From Balaenoptera acutorostrata (Eukaryota > Chordata > Mammalia > Artiodactyla > Balaenopteridae): a stretch of 64,000 nucleotides of DNA. Below are positions 23,525 to 34,930 of this stretch, one piece after another. Numbering within the stretch: position 1 is the stretch's first letter; every line of letters starts with the position of its first letter. The notes below the pieces were generated by a model. It searched no databases and was not told the DNA's origin. It saw only the letters and a program-made list of their open reading frames with translations. The translations under genes were made by a program, and so were the position numbers. The DNA lies in the NCBI RefSeq assembly GCF_949987535.1, contig NC_080067.1, positions 60,632,405 through 60,696,404 of the forward strand, given 5' to 3'.

Positions 23525-23665
23525 TGGTACTAAGGTAGAAATAGGGAGACCAGTTCGAAGGCTATTTCCATAATCTAGTGGAAGATGGTGGGTAGCAGCA
23601 GGGGAAGGGATGAGAAGCCATCAGCCTCTGGATATATTTAAAAGGTAGAGCTGACAGGATTTAAT
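23525..23665 (+). repeat. Ancient interspersed repeat fragment, family uncertain
   Basis: AGGGAGACCAGTTCGAAGGC, then GGATATATTTAAAAGGTAGA and GCTGACAGGATTTAAT, resemble a common mammalian repeat that also seems present at 46560-46960 and 48820-48930. I could not assign a family. Confidence 0.4.
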
Positions 23666-23953
23666 CCTCAAAGTCAATTTAACTGAGCATGGTCCAAATG
23701 GAAATGACTCTGTTCTACAAAACATTTTTTAACAACTTTTATTTTTCAAGGAAGTAATCTTAACCTTAAAGAAAAATGGAGGCTAGAACCTAACAAATGT
23801 ATATTAACACAGTATAACATAATATATGTATCATATGTTCAATATAATACAGCATAATATAAAACAATATATATAAACACAAAAATACATATAATCTATT
23901 CACATATGCAACAAAATATAGAGTCTACACATGTTCTTAGTGCAAGCATATTA

Positions 23954-24073
23954 TTGGGTTGGCCGAAAAGTTCGTTCAGTGAGTGAATATGTTTTTCAGT
24001 AAAGTTCTTGATGAAAATGAAAAATGTCTTTTATTTTTTACTTAAAACTGAACAAACTTTTTGGCCAGCCCAA
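23954..24073. mobile_element. 120-bp mariner-derived MITE
   Basis: A 120-bp element is bounded by TA on both sides (23952-23953 and 24074-24075), the mariner target-site signature. The left end TTGGGTTGGCCGAAAAGTTC pairs with the reverse complement of the right end TTGGGCTGGCCAAAAAGTTT; over 26 bp I count three differences. The short interior cannot encode a transposase, so it is a nonautonomous copy. The terminal sequence matches cetartiodactyl mariner copies that I know from cattle and whale genomes. Confidence 0.93.
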
Positions 24074-24430
24074 TATAAGCTAGGTAGGTATACTCTCAAA
24101 TTTACTTAACCAAATTCAGTTTTGTTTAAAACCATGGTATTCTAAAAGCTCCAAAATATAGCTATTAACAAATAGTTACATGGTTTTGCCACGTTCCCTT
24201 TCTTGGTCTATACATTTTTTTTAAATATCCAGTTTGAATTTTTCTCCTTTAAACCAGGTCTTTGCTCTCAGTGAAGCAGTTTTTCCTCCCTTTCTATTTT
24301 TCTTCTGTAGGCTCAGCTTATCTCGCCCTTCCATTGTCCTCCAAGTTCTTAGTTTTTGAAACTGATCTTCCATGCATGCACATTTCCCCTGGGAAACTTC
24401 TGTTCCACCTTTCACACTGCTGACTAGTTT
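24074..24430. other. No gene recognised
   Basis: Unique sequence. A minus-strand ORF at 24221-24415 is Lys/Glu-rich without a recognised domain. Confidence 0.45.
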
Positions 24431-24720
24431 TCTTCATCTTCCCTCCCTTGTTTCCTTGAGCTAGCCTCCTATTGGTGGACCAACCAGGGCGGACTATTTC
24501 CCTTCACCCAGGAGGCTTATAAAACCATCTCTGCAAACTAACTAGAGGTTCTGTGATTGAAGTCAAGATATCAGTTGAAGCTATAAATAAAATGTAGCAC
24601 TCAGAGCTGAAGCAGTGTTTTTGTCTTTAAGTTATTCAGCAAGACACCATCATTTCATCTCTTCTACACATCTTTTTATTACATTGCATTTTAATGTTCA
24701 ACATGACACCCCAAATAAAA
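24431..24720 (+). promoter_or_regulatory. CCAAT/TATA promoter-like patch with downstream AATAAA, possibly an LTR fragment
   Basis: A CCTATTGG inverted CCAAT motif at about 24467 is followed, about 50 bp on, by GCTTATAAAACC (TATA box at about 24517), then GATTGAAGTCAAG and an ATAAATAAAATG polyadenylation-like motif at about 24584. CCAAT, TATA and AATAAA in this order within 130 bp is typical of a retroviral LTR. It could also be a cellular promoter or coincidence. I could not find TG…CA ends or target-site duplications. Confidence 0.35.
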
Positions 24721-25594
24721 TGCTGAAACCCCCTGTGGACACTTTATTGTGTATTCCATCTATTTTCTGCTTGGAAGCAGAATATTAGTTTATAAAATGG
24801 TTTTCTCAAATGAAATTAGGGAGTAAACCAGTGTGATTCAGGCATTCACAATTGCATATCAGCTTCCTATTGTGGAAGGATTAAATGTGATTTCAAACAA
24901 TAGAAGCAATCCCAGGAAGAAATTACACAGGTGGCTGCATTGATTATCATGTCACAATTAGGCTTTGGGTTAATATTCCTCAGCAAAGATCTACTGATAA
25001 CAGCTTTATTAGAGCCATGATTATTCTAGGAAGATCAACTTTGATCACTTGGCTATCCAAATTTTGCTTTACCTTTGAGGCTCCTCTGTGTATATTTTCA
25101 CGTCAGATCTCTTTTCTTGTTTTAGTGGAATAATTTTGCTGTATGATTGTCAGTACAGTACAATATGCTTGGTTGTTACCATTTTGTATTAACTGCACAA
25201 GGCTTGAATTCTCAGTCAATATTGTTTCATAATTACGCTTGTCATGAAAGCACGGCCTAGTTATTATTCTCACAATTTAAAACAAGCACAGAGAATTAAT
25301 CAATCTGTGTATAAGTAATTCTTTTTTAGTGTAGCCTATATTCATTCATTTTAAAAAAAAAGGTATAGATTATACCCACCATGTTATCAAACACCTGAAC
25401 ACAAAATAAAACCTGTTAAACATCTAGGTGAAGAGACAATTGTTCAGATATTCTAATGAATGTTTCCATTTCCATTCTATCTACTATCATATTTGTTGAC
25501 CTCTGTTCGCAGATAAAGTTTCTCTATTCTCCACACCCTCCTCCTCTCAAATATGAATCTTAATGAATACTTATTGCAATCAGAATTTCACTGA
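24721..25594. other. No gene recognised
   Basis: AT-rich unique sequence with no supported feature. Confidence 0.5.
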
Positions 25595-25790
25595 TAATAA
25601 CTAACACCTGTAATTGCTTACTTTGGGTCAGGCAGCATTCTAAGTGCATTCCACATATGAACATAGTCAGTCATCACACCAACCCTAAGTACCATTATCG
25701 TTCCCATTGTACAGATGAGATCACTTGGCCTTTGTCCGAACTGATAAGTGGCAGAGCTGTGAGCTGAAGCCAGAGAAATCTGACTTGCTG
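25595..25790 (-). repeat. MIR SINE
   Basis: In reverse orientation: GGGTCAGGCAGCATTCTAAG, TACCATTATCGTTCCCATTG, TACAGATGAGATCACTTGGC and ATAAGTGGCAGAGCTGTGAG follow the MIR order exactly. Confidence 0.75.
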
Positions 25791-26548
25791 CTCTCAGCCC
25801 TACACATTATCAATCCCACCCCGACCCTGCCAAAGAAGAGGGTGTGGCTGCAGTTTGAGGAGCAGTGATTTAGCCATGTTTTTAAGAGTGCAATTTTGAA
25901 AAAATAAATAACTATTATCAAACACATGAGTGGAGACTCTAATCTTTCTACTTTGGGGACTTGCGGTCCAGGTCGGAATTCCTGCATCCCTGCCATATGA
26001 TATTAATAGCACCACAGTACAAAGATGACTTCTAACAGTGCTGACGATGACTAAACAAACTTGAAAATTCAGGCAATTACACAGAAAGCATAACCAATAC
26101 CCATTTCCTAAAAAGGGCAAAGTAAAAATATTTAGATTACCGAGATAAATTGGTACCTAAATTCCACAGAGAAGTCTAAACTTCGTTGTGCTTATGTTGA
26201 GTTCTTATGGTCCTAGAGCCATGGTTTATACTATTAAGATCTGGGGCCAAAATACTGCAGGCAGAAAAATCATTCTTTTAGCCAATAAATATTAGATGAA
26301 ACTCATTAGGCACCAATTGTATGTCAGGAGTTATTATAGACCCTGAAGGACTGAACTACAGCATGCCTGATTAAAACAAACAAACAAACAAATGTATCCC
26401 TAACTTAAGTACAGCCAGGCTAACTATTTAACATGGAATTTTCATGTTTAAAATGTGTGTCAGGAATTTTACATCACTACAAATGCAACAAACACTGACA
26501 ACAGAATCCCTTCTTAGATTGCTAATAATTTATATTAGTCCCTCATTG

Positions 26549-26577
26549 CCGCCCCCCCCGCCGCCCCCCCCCCCCCC
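26549..26577. repeat. C-rich homopolymer tract
   Basis: CCG and long C runs (eight and about fourteen Cs with CCGCCG between them). The complementary strand can form a G-quadruplex. Such tracts are prone to sequencing error, so the exact length is uncertain. Confidence 0.85.
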
Positions 26578-26694
26578 GTGCTCCAACAGCTTTGAGACCC
26601 TGGAGACACAGTTATAAGCAACACAATCTCTCCTCTCAGTTGAACATGTGGAGGGGACTCCCTTTCTGGCTGGCAGAATTTCACACAGCACTTT

Positions 26695-26952
26695 CTACTT
26701 GAATGCCACCTTCTCACTCACCACTTTCAACACGTCCTTGATTGGCCCAGTTCTGACTGCCCGTTCATAACTCCTGTAGGTCATCTCTGTGCCTATTTTC
26801 ATCCAGCCCAGCTTGATCCGTGACTGCTCCCAGGTTTGTAGGCATGGACTCGCCCAGTACATGTGCTCCTCTGAACCCCATCTGACCCACCGTGGGCATC
26901 CAGGCTCTGCTCCTGGCCACGCTTCCCGCTGGGCAGGCACCTGGCTTACCAT
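26695..26952 (-). other. Unassigned 85-codon minus-strand ORF, possible exon or pseudogene
   Basis: On the minus strand an ORF ends …GWMKIGTEMTYRSYERAVRT and continues to a stop at 26695. It has ordinary soluble-protein composition (mixed charged and aromatic residues) in a locally GC-richer interval. In the same strand AAAGTG|GTGAGT at about 26718 is a good splice-donor match. I do not recognise a family, see no polypyrimidine tract making an obvious acceptor, and the upstream codons (Trp- and Pro-rich) look non-coding. Chance ORF is the default reading. Confidence 0.25.
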
Positions 26953-27088
26953 CTGCTTGGCTTCCCTTGCAGCCTGGCTACTCTCCTCACACCCACCTCT
27001 CCTCCTTCTCCCACCTCACTGGGCTGGAAGAGTGTGCATATAAATCAGTGTTCATTTGCTGACATCCATGAACATTTTGCACAAAAAG

Positions 27089-27111
27089 ATTCCATTCCAT
27101 TCCATTCCATT
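27089..27111. repeat. (ATTCC)n pentamer repeat
   Basis: Four units of ATTCC/CATTC, the pentamer of simple GGAAT-type satellites; here only a short interspersed run. Confidence 0.85.
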
Positions 27112-29280
27112 TTGTAAGCCCGGAAACAAAATGAAGCCAAAGACAGGCTTAAAGGGTAATACATTCTTTACAAGTTGAAGTTAAGAGATTTAATCAGAGC
27201 AGTTTGCTCTTTTATCTCTATTAGAGATACCGAGACAAAGTTTTAGAAAAACTAAATGAATAACATGCTATTCAGATCACCACAGGCGATCGAGAAGGAT
27301 GCTGTAAAACCCAGTTTGTAAATCTCCAAACGGTCAATTAGCAGACCAGTATGAGCAATGAGTAGACCTTACAGCCTTTCCCAAGCAAACACGGTAATTA
27401 AAAACAAATTACTGTGTAGCATGAATGTGATGCTTTACAGTGTACCCCACCTGCCAACCAGCAGCTAAATTCATTCCAAGACTGTCTGGCCAATTAGCTG
27501 CTTCCCTATTGGATGACTCAGGTTCCCTGTGTGAGCACCATTTGCAAGAATCCACATCAGATTGGGCCTTTTGTTCTCAGAAGGCAGCAGAGCTTCCAGG
27601 AGCAGGTCTCTAGACTGGATGAATTCTGCCTCGCTCACAGAATGTATTCTTTGTACTCACTTCACAAGGGACTGGAGACATTCCAATTTCGATACCAGAA
27701 TAGAATCCCCAGGTTCTAACAAGAAAAGAATACTATCACATGTTTTTCCTACAGGTAATTGTAATTAGGAAAAGAAAAATCAAACACTGGGTTTTGACAA
27801 CTTCATCAAGGGCCTTTGGCAAAAAACTCAAGTAGAATGGCTAATTTTTTCTCTTAGATAAAAATAATCCATGAAATCAGGTCAAGTGAAAGTTACTGGT
27901 TTATTCTATAATTGGTTTTGCACATGTGTTTAGAAACACAGAGAGCTAGAATTAAAAGAAAAATTTTGTGCTTAAATCTTACAACTGACGAAATTGAGAC
28001 CCAAGGTCATATAAAGGGGGAAGCAGAAGAAAAGCCTAACATTCTCTCCACTATACTATACTCTGAGTGAATTTAGGATGGTGTATTTACTCACGATATG
28101 TATAGATTTCATGTGCATAAACACAGACCTCTAAATAGGTCTTCACATGCATTTTTATGTGTGACCCTCACCTCCCGTAGTTAGGAGAGTCCAATAGTAA
28201 AGGATTTTGTTAACAGAAGCACTCTTACATTATGTCACAGGAAGACCCCAGCTACATAGATATAGAATTTTTCTTTTTGTAAATCTGGAACATTTAATCA
28301 TCCATTCAATGAGCATTTTACTTAACATTATTTGTATGCCAGGCATAAAGATAGTGAATCTTATGGCAAAAATCACAAATAGGTTTTGAGACAAAACCAA
28401 TTATCAGCAGCTAATTTCTAATGCTGTGTTAAGAAGGATTCTGAGGAGTTGTCTGAACTGAGAATAAAAGAGTGATTATATACGATTTTTACTGACCATA
28501 ATGTGCATAGGAATGGTAGCAAATATGTTACTGAGATGGCATGCCTATTGTAGGACTATTCTTCCAGCTCCAATATCCCCTACAGATTCTACCTCCAATG
28601 TTTCTGTTTAAATGCTTGCCTGAAGTTGTACAAAAGAAGGGGTTGCTTGTTAATAATTGCTTCCCTCTTTGTTCCAACATGAAAAGAAGAAATGGGAGAA
28701 TCCATGGAGTTAGGAGGGAGGTGGTAGAGACAGAGGGTGATTAAAAACAACTAGTCTGTACACCAGGAAGGTAGATCCTGAATCAGAGCTTCCTGGCTGC
28801 AGCTGCAGACCACACTCAAAGTGACTGCTTTGCTTTAGCTACTGGGGAAAATATGAGGAGTATTTTGGAAAGGTTCTTTATTACAAAACTTCCTTTATGA
28901 CTTATAATAGTGATTTATTGAGAAAATTCACTCTTTCCTCAATGACAAATGCAGCCCAATCTTCAAGTTTATAATATTTTCTGAGTAACTTTATGAAATC
29001 AATGAACCTTTCTTCAGCAAAATGAAATCATAGGTATAAATTAAATATGCGTTTAAACTGGAAAGGAAAGAAAATCAAAATGGTTCCATTATTTCCCTGT
29101 TGAAAAGGCTTTTGTAATCAGTATAAGTCTTTCCATGGTGGTTTCTTTAATCATTTGGTTGGTATAAAACCATAAGTGACGTGCCCTCGAAATCATGCAG
29201 AGAAGCCAGGAGTCAATATTAAGTTCACTATAAGAATATGATGAATTTGCACTATTGTCTGGTCTCATTATATTCTTTGT
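27112..29280. other. No gene recognised; a possible MIR trace
   Basis: Mostly unique DNA. At about 27970-28030 a weak reverse-strand MIR-like phrase (TTGAGACCCAAGGTCATATA) appears. Overlapping ORFs at 27513-27768 have no recognised domain. Confidence 0.4.
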
Positions 29281-29440
29281 CACAAAAATGAGTTATCACA
29301 GAATTATAATGTCTAGTATGTTCTTCTTTATAATGCATTCTTATTCACATGACAAGAATTACAACAAGAGGAGGAAACGGACAAAATTAATCCACCCACA
29401 TGACAGAAAACACCGCATCAAAGTAACTTGTGATAGGTAA
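29281..29440 (+). other. Basic ORF ending at a strong splice-donor-like site
   Basis: The end of a 61-codon ORF (29255-29440) reads NKRRKRTKLIHPHDRKHRIK in a basic stretch. The sequence GATAG|GTAAGT at about 29437 is close to the ideal splice donor. A pyrimidine-rich stretch (TGTTCTTCTTTATAATGCAT) precedes it, and an AG at about 29355 could serve as acceptor. This might be an unannotated exon or lncRNA exon. A bare donor match is expected by chance every few kilobases, so support is weak. Confidence 0.25.
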
Positions 29441-32272
29441 GTATTTTTGTGAAAGCATTTACTGATGGCATCTGAAATATCAGTCTACCTACATCAGTTC
29501 TTTATGTGCCCCATCAAAGACCTATCACGAGTGGAACCCTAGAAAAAACATCTTCTGAAAATGGTTTAGATGTAAAGAAAAGAAACAGGGGTCATTTTGT
29601 ACATGATCTTCAGAGGAAATCCCTAACTAAATCAATAATTTGGATTTTACAGCACTCCTCCTGAACAAATTCCATCCTACTTTATCCTTTTGAGAACTTC
29701 CTACTTCTGGATTTGGCAGAAAAAGTTCATTTGCAGATTATATATTAGGGAAAGAAAAGGAATAGAAAGATTTCAAATAATAAATTAATTCATTTCTTAA
29801 GGTACATTTGCTTTCTACTTTGGATCTAGGTAGTAACCAATGTAAAATATTCTTACAGTAATAGATATAGCATGTATTGTTTAACTAAATCAAATTAGCT
29901 GAATGTGAAAATGCAATGTAGTCATTCTAGGCAAGAGGGAAATGATGTTGAGGATCAGAGACAATAGGTGACTGTAATTTATGTTTGTTCGTGTATGAAT
30001 AACTCTGATAAAGGTAGCCTGGAATGAATAATGTAGAGATTTTTCAAAAGCAAAACATGCAATGATGTGTGATGAAGTAGAGAGATCGCCAAGCATAGAC
30101 CAAACAATTATCTTCAAAAAATTAGTTCTTGGGAAGCATTTACTCTGGAAATTCACTAAAGTCCAGGCTCTGGCCCACAGCACTATAAATTCAGAAGTTT
30201 ATGCATGCTTTCCATACAAGAAAGTTCTCCAAGACTTGTGTGTCAAACCAGAAGACCAGTTTATTGTTTGTTTTGCTTAAAATGATTACTGTATTGAACC
30301 AATTCATTTTCAATGGTCCATAAAAGAAGATAATATATGTTTTTTAAGGTACCAGAAAACTAAATGGAAAAAATATTGCTACATTTCTGTGTGGGGGAAG
30401 TCACATCGCTAAAGAAAAGTGTGACAACTTCTCCATCATGCCCCTATTAACTCTCATTTGGATATGGATCTAAGGTAGATGATAAATGAGAAAAGACACA
30501 CAGAAGCTAATCAGATCCCCAGTGATTATACAATTGCAGACCCAGCAGAACACAAGCTCCTGAAGCAGGTTTCTCATTGACTGATGCTTAGAATATCTTT
30601 CCTGGCCTTCCTTAGTCAGAAAATGCAATTTAGTACGGTATTGTACTTTCATGACAGATTATATACCCACTTGATTTTCTTCTAAGGTGAACACAAGTAG
30701 CATTCAGCCCAAGTGCCATTTCTGTAAGAAGGTACGAAACAGGTATGACAAATTTATTATACAAGCAGTAAACACCAGATTTTGAAAGTACACAAGTTGC
30801 AGTTCAATCCTGGTTTTAAGAGTTATTCTAATGTCATTAAAACACATAAATAAGACATCTACTCTTCCAGGTAGATTTATCCAATGGGTATTTACCATTA
30901 TAATTACCTATTTCTTATGGGGAACACACACTAATTACCTGACCTAAATTTAGAATGAAAGTTTGGGGGCTGGAATCATTATTCTGAAGACTGTTGTCTG
31001 TACTTAAATGAAGAACTGTAATGAACTAATCAAACGAAACTGAATTTAAGTGCTTTGGGAACTGCTTAATATTTTTAACCAGTACAACAATATAGCTTCT
31101 AAAGAAACTGGCATATTCATTGTAAACACTTAAATCTTGGAGACTGACATTACAGATGCATATGCTCTGTTAAAGTAATTTAAGATTACCTTTCACGTTA
31201 AAAGAACAGCATCTTGTAAATATGCGATTCAATTATCTAAATCATTGTCTTAGTACATTATAAGAAATTTAGTAATATTTCAACACCAAAAATAATAAAG
31301 CAGGCCACAGTAGTTATTTCAAATACAGTAAATGTAATAAAGCCCATTTCAGCAATTCTACACTGAGAAAACTTAATTTTGAGTTAGAAATTAGGTGGAT
31401 TCACACACACATTACACACAAGCCTACCATGACAAAACATTGTGTGTCTAAGGGGAAAAGAATGATTTAATTAAATTCTTGAATTTTAAATCTTTTATAA
31501 CCATACAAATGTTGACCTTCTCCATCATTCTTACCACTGCAGATCTGTGTTGCTCAGCTAAGGAAATAATGTAGGATGTCACTATGACTTGTTATACTTC
31601 TGGACTTTTCTATTTTGATAATCCTTTACATATCTTGAAACACATGGGGCTATTCTACCACTGGCAATTACTTTTTAATAGAGTACAAGTAAATCATTTT
31701 CACATTGCTGTTCTCCCTAAAATTACTCGGTCTTATATTTTTGGCTGAGGATGGTGGGGCTTATCCTATTCATTTTGAGATAATACATGTCATTTAATGA
31801 CTCCTGCTTCCCCTACACCCACTTGCTGCCAGGCAGACATGTCTTTAAACTTGTCCTAAACCCAGTTCCGTGGTTTGAACTATGAGTGCTTAACTGCCTT
31901 CTTCCTCATGCATCTCAATGCCACACAGTCTCCCTCATACATGTCCAATTGCCCTCCATCTCCAATTGTCTCCATTCTTGATGAAGAACCAAACTTCTTT
32001 ACTAGTTTCCATACGGAATCTACTCACATTAAGTATTCAGGACTCATTAGACTTGACTAGGGTTGAGGTAGGTCATGATCTCCTGCCCTCTCCTTGTTCT
32101 ACCCAGTCTCTTTTTTCCATCATCTCTCATCTCCCACTCCTCCTCAGGAGCAACAAGCAAAACCTCCCTCTGACCCAGCAATGTAGCTCCACCCACATCT
32201 AGGCCCCTTAGTTCTCGGGTCTCAGCTTCTATCTGGAGAAAAAATCAAATCATGTTACCAAAAACTCACAGG
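29441..32272. other. No gene recognised; long AT-rich unique stretch
   Basis: No repeat of recognisable family and no convincing ORF. At 31875-32202 two overlapping C/T-rich ORFs occur in a pyrimidine-rich patch that looks like a decayed repeat. Confidence 0.45.
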
Positions 32273-32376
32273 TTCTCCCCTCTCAAGAGGAATCCTGTTG
32301 AGACTTAATCTCATTACCTTTCTATTCTCCCCTCTTAAGAGGAATCCTGTTGAGACTTAATCTTGTTACCTTTCTA
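32273..32376. repeat. 52-bp tandem duplication
   Basis: Two adjacent 52-bp units (32273-32324 and 32325-32376) start TTCTCCCCTCT and share GAGGAATCCTGTTGAGACTT. They differ at three positions, all C/T or A/G transitions. Confidence 0.95.
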
Positions 32377-32479
32377 TCACCCATAACTCCATGCACACAA
32401 ATGATTTTCCTTAAATGTTTATTAAATGAACACTTGGGAGCTCATACAAAGCTGCCTAATTTGTGTAAGTGTAAGAGTC

Positions 32480-32585
32480 CTGATACCAATTTCCTCTTAT
32501 ACTGGTTGTGAAACCTAGGAAAATAACAAAGCCCTCAGACTCTCACTTTCTTCATCTAGAAATGGGAACAATAAAGTATAGTTGC
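32480..32585 (+). repeat. MIR fragment
   Basis: GTTGTGAAACCTAGGAAAAT, CCCTCAGACTCTCACTTTCT and TCTAGAAATGGGAACAATAA fit a diverged MIR core. Confidence 0.5.
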
Positions 32586-33386
32586 ATTAAATCAGAAATG
32601 GGTTGTGTACGAGAAAGTGCGAGAAAGAAAAATAACAGTTCAAGTAAAGCAAGAATTCTATCCACTATTTCACTCTTTGAAGTTATGCACACAGGCAATA
32701 GTACGAAATCTACACTGAACTCATTGATGTGTGTTGGTTAAATCCATGAAGAGAATGGGGAAATGATTTCAAGGGTCTCCTGGCCTTTGACAAGTGAAAC
32801 ACTGTTCAGGTGGCCCAGTAAGCTGGTGTGATGACATATCTTCAACATTCTCAAGAAAAATATTAAGGAATTAATAGGCAGTCACTGAGAAACACTGACT
32901 AATGGAAAATTATAAGAACTGATAAAAATCCTCTCTACATAATGATGATGACAACCAGGGAGAGAGTAGTCTGCTGGGAGAAATCTTTTTTGTTTTGTTT
33001 TGTTTTTAATTTGTTGAAGTATCTCTAGCAGGGAAATACTGAATGATTTAATTTCTGAATGCAGCCTCTACTGAATTATATACAAAAACATTAGTATAGG
33101 CATTATACATGTATTATTTGCATTACTGAAGGATTCACTGTAGAATTTGTTTAACTATATTGGGTCTAGTATGTAACATTTTATTTATGTACAAATTTCC
33201 AGGAGTACATCTAAAGCCTCATAGAACTAGAAAAATACATAAGGTCTTCTAGTCTCATCCTTTCATTTCCAGCTAAGGAAATTGAGATATAAGATAGTTG
33301 CACTGCATTGCCCTAAGTGTGAATAATAATTCAAGACTCCTAACTGCTACAGTAAGAGATTTGTGATTCTTTTTCATCTCTTCCAT
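32586..33386. other. No gene recognised; a possible MIR trace
   Basis: Unique sequence apart from a weak reverse-strand MIR-like phrase at about 33240-33340 (TTTCCAGCTAAGGAAATTGA). Confidence 0.4.
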
Positions 33387-33564
33387 CAGTGACTCTCAAC
33401 ACTAGCTACATATTAGGATCAACTAGGAAGCATTTTTAAGATGGCCATGCCCATGTGTCACCCTAGAGATTCTAAGTGAATAGGTCTAAGATGGGCTCTG
33501 TCATCTACACTTGTTTTAAATCTCCCCAAGTGATTCGAATATATAGCCAGAGTTGAGAACACAT
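33387..33564. repeat. hAT-Charlie (MER5-like) palindromic element
   Basis: The element begins CAGTGACTCTCAACACTAGC and ends AGCCAGAGTTGAGAACACA; the two ends are imperfect inverted repeats. The interior (CACCCTAGAGATTCTAAGTG, then CCCCAAGTGATTCGAATATA) is itself symmetrical, as in nonautonomous MER5-type elements. Confidence 0.7.
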
Positions 33565-34829
33565 TTTGTATGTAGTACTAGGCTATTTACCCTTAACTCC
33601 ATGTAACTGGAGGCACAAGGCAGAGAGTGAGGAATATACATTGTGATGAAGTTTATCTTACTGCCCCCCTGGAGAGCATACCTGAAGTCTGACCCCTAAT
33701 TCACTGCTTCTCAGACCACTCTCAGTGACCTCCATCAAAATGTGCTGTTACTAAAATCAAATACTCAATTTCTTCTCTTAATTCAGAAAACAATTTTAAG
33801 CCAGTGGAGTACCATGTTCTCCATTTAAAGTTCTTCTTCTATAATCATTTCTATATATGACAGATGTTAGAGATCATCTATGCTAAAATATAGCATAAGA
33901 TGATATCTAGTTAAGAAAAACATTTTCTATTTATTTCCTTTAAATTTAGTATAGCAATATTTTATTATTTTGCTTGTTGCCTAATAAGCACCATGAATTG
34001 CAGATATATTACCTTCTAAACAACATAGAAAGCACTACCTTAATTCATTAATCTGTACCCCTACTTGATTTCAGTTCCCAAATCCAGAAATTTTGTAGTC
34101 CCTTTGACTAAAACAATCTTAAAAATAGTAGATACTCAAAAAATACTTATTGAATTGAATTTATTTCCTTTGTTATAGTTTTCCAGTAATCTGTTGTTGA
34201 GATATTTCCATTTTTTCTATTCATAATTTTCTAAGCTTTGTCTCATTCACTTTATCTTCTCTCTAAAAATCCTAGTTTAGCCAAGATTTGAAAAATAAGC
34301 TAGAGTGACTAGATAAAAAGATAAGCATGTACAAAGCTCTGGAGTTAAAAGTGAAAAATTGCTGGTTTAGTGAACAAAAAACGGATGTTAAGTATAGTGC
34401 ATGAAATGAGAGAGGATGTGAGTGCTAAGAAATGAGACAACCATCTAACCCCCAGCCTACTGTCAAGATCGGATGACTTCCTATGTCAGCTTGGGGCTTC
34501 CTTCTTATCTAGCTAGATCTTCCCATGCTAAACGTTGCCCTGATCATCTCTACAGCCATTGAATTTGGCTATAAGGTTCCTGATCTATACCAGCTGCCAC
34601 ATGACAAAGTCTAAAATACCACTTAAAATTTTTTGTTCAAAAAATTACGTAAATCCTCCTTTGCTGAGTCTTAAAGTTCTACAGACTAACCCCAATTTAC
34701 CTTTCACCTCCTCATTTTCACTGGCGAGGAAAATGAAGCCAAAGTCATAGAGTAGTGAGTAGCAGCAAATACTCTGTCCAGGATTTTTTTTTTTAATAGA
34801 TTATAATGTTTAATAATTTTTTAAGAAGT
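33565..34829. other. No gene recognised
   Basis: AT-rich unique sequence; the ORF at 34559-34750 has no motif. Confidence 0.5.
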
Positions 34830-34930
34830 TCATTTCTTTTCATTGCTGAGTAGTGTTCCACAGTATGTCTGTTTGACCATTCTGCTTTCATAAGACATTT
34901 GCAGTTTCCAGAAGATTTTTTTTTTTAACA
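34830..34930 (-). repeat. Old L1 ORF2 fragment
   Basis: TTTCATTGCTGAGTAGTGTT then CCACAGTATGTCTGTTTGAC is the reverse complement of the C-terminal ORF2 region (the YYSAIK-type segment). The fragment is short and diverged. Confidence 0.6.
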
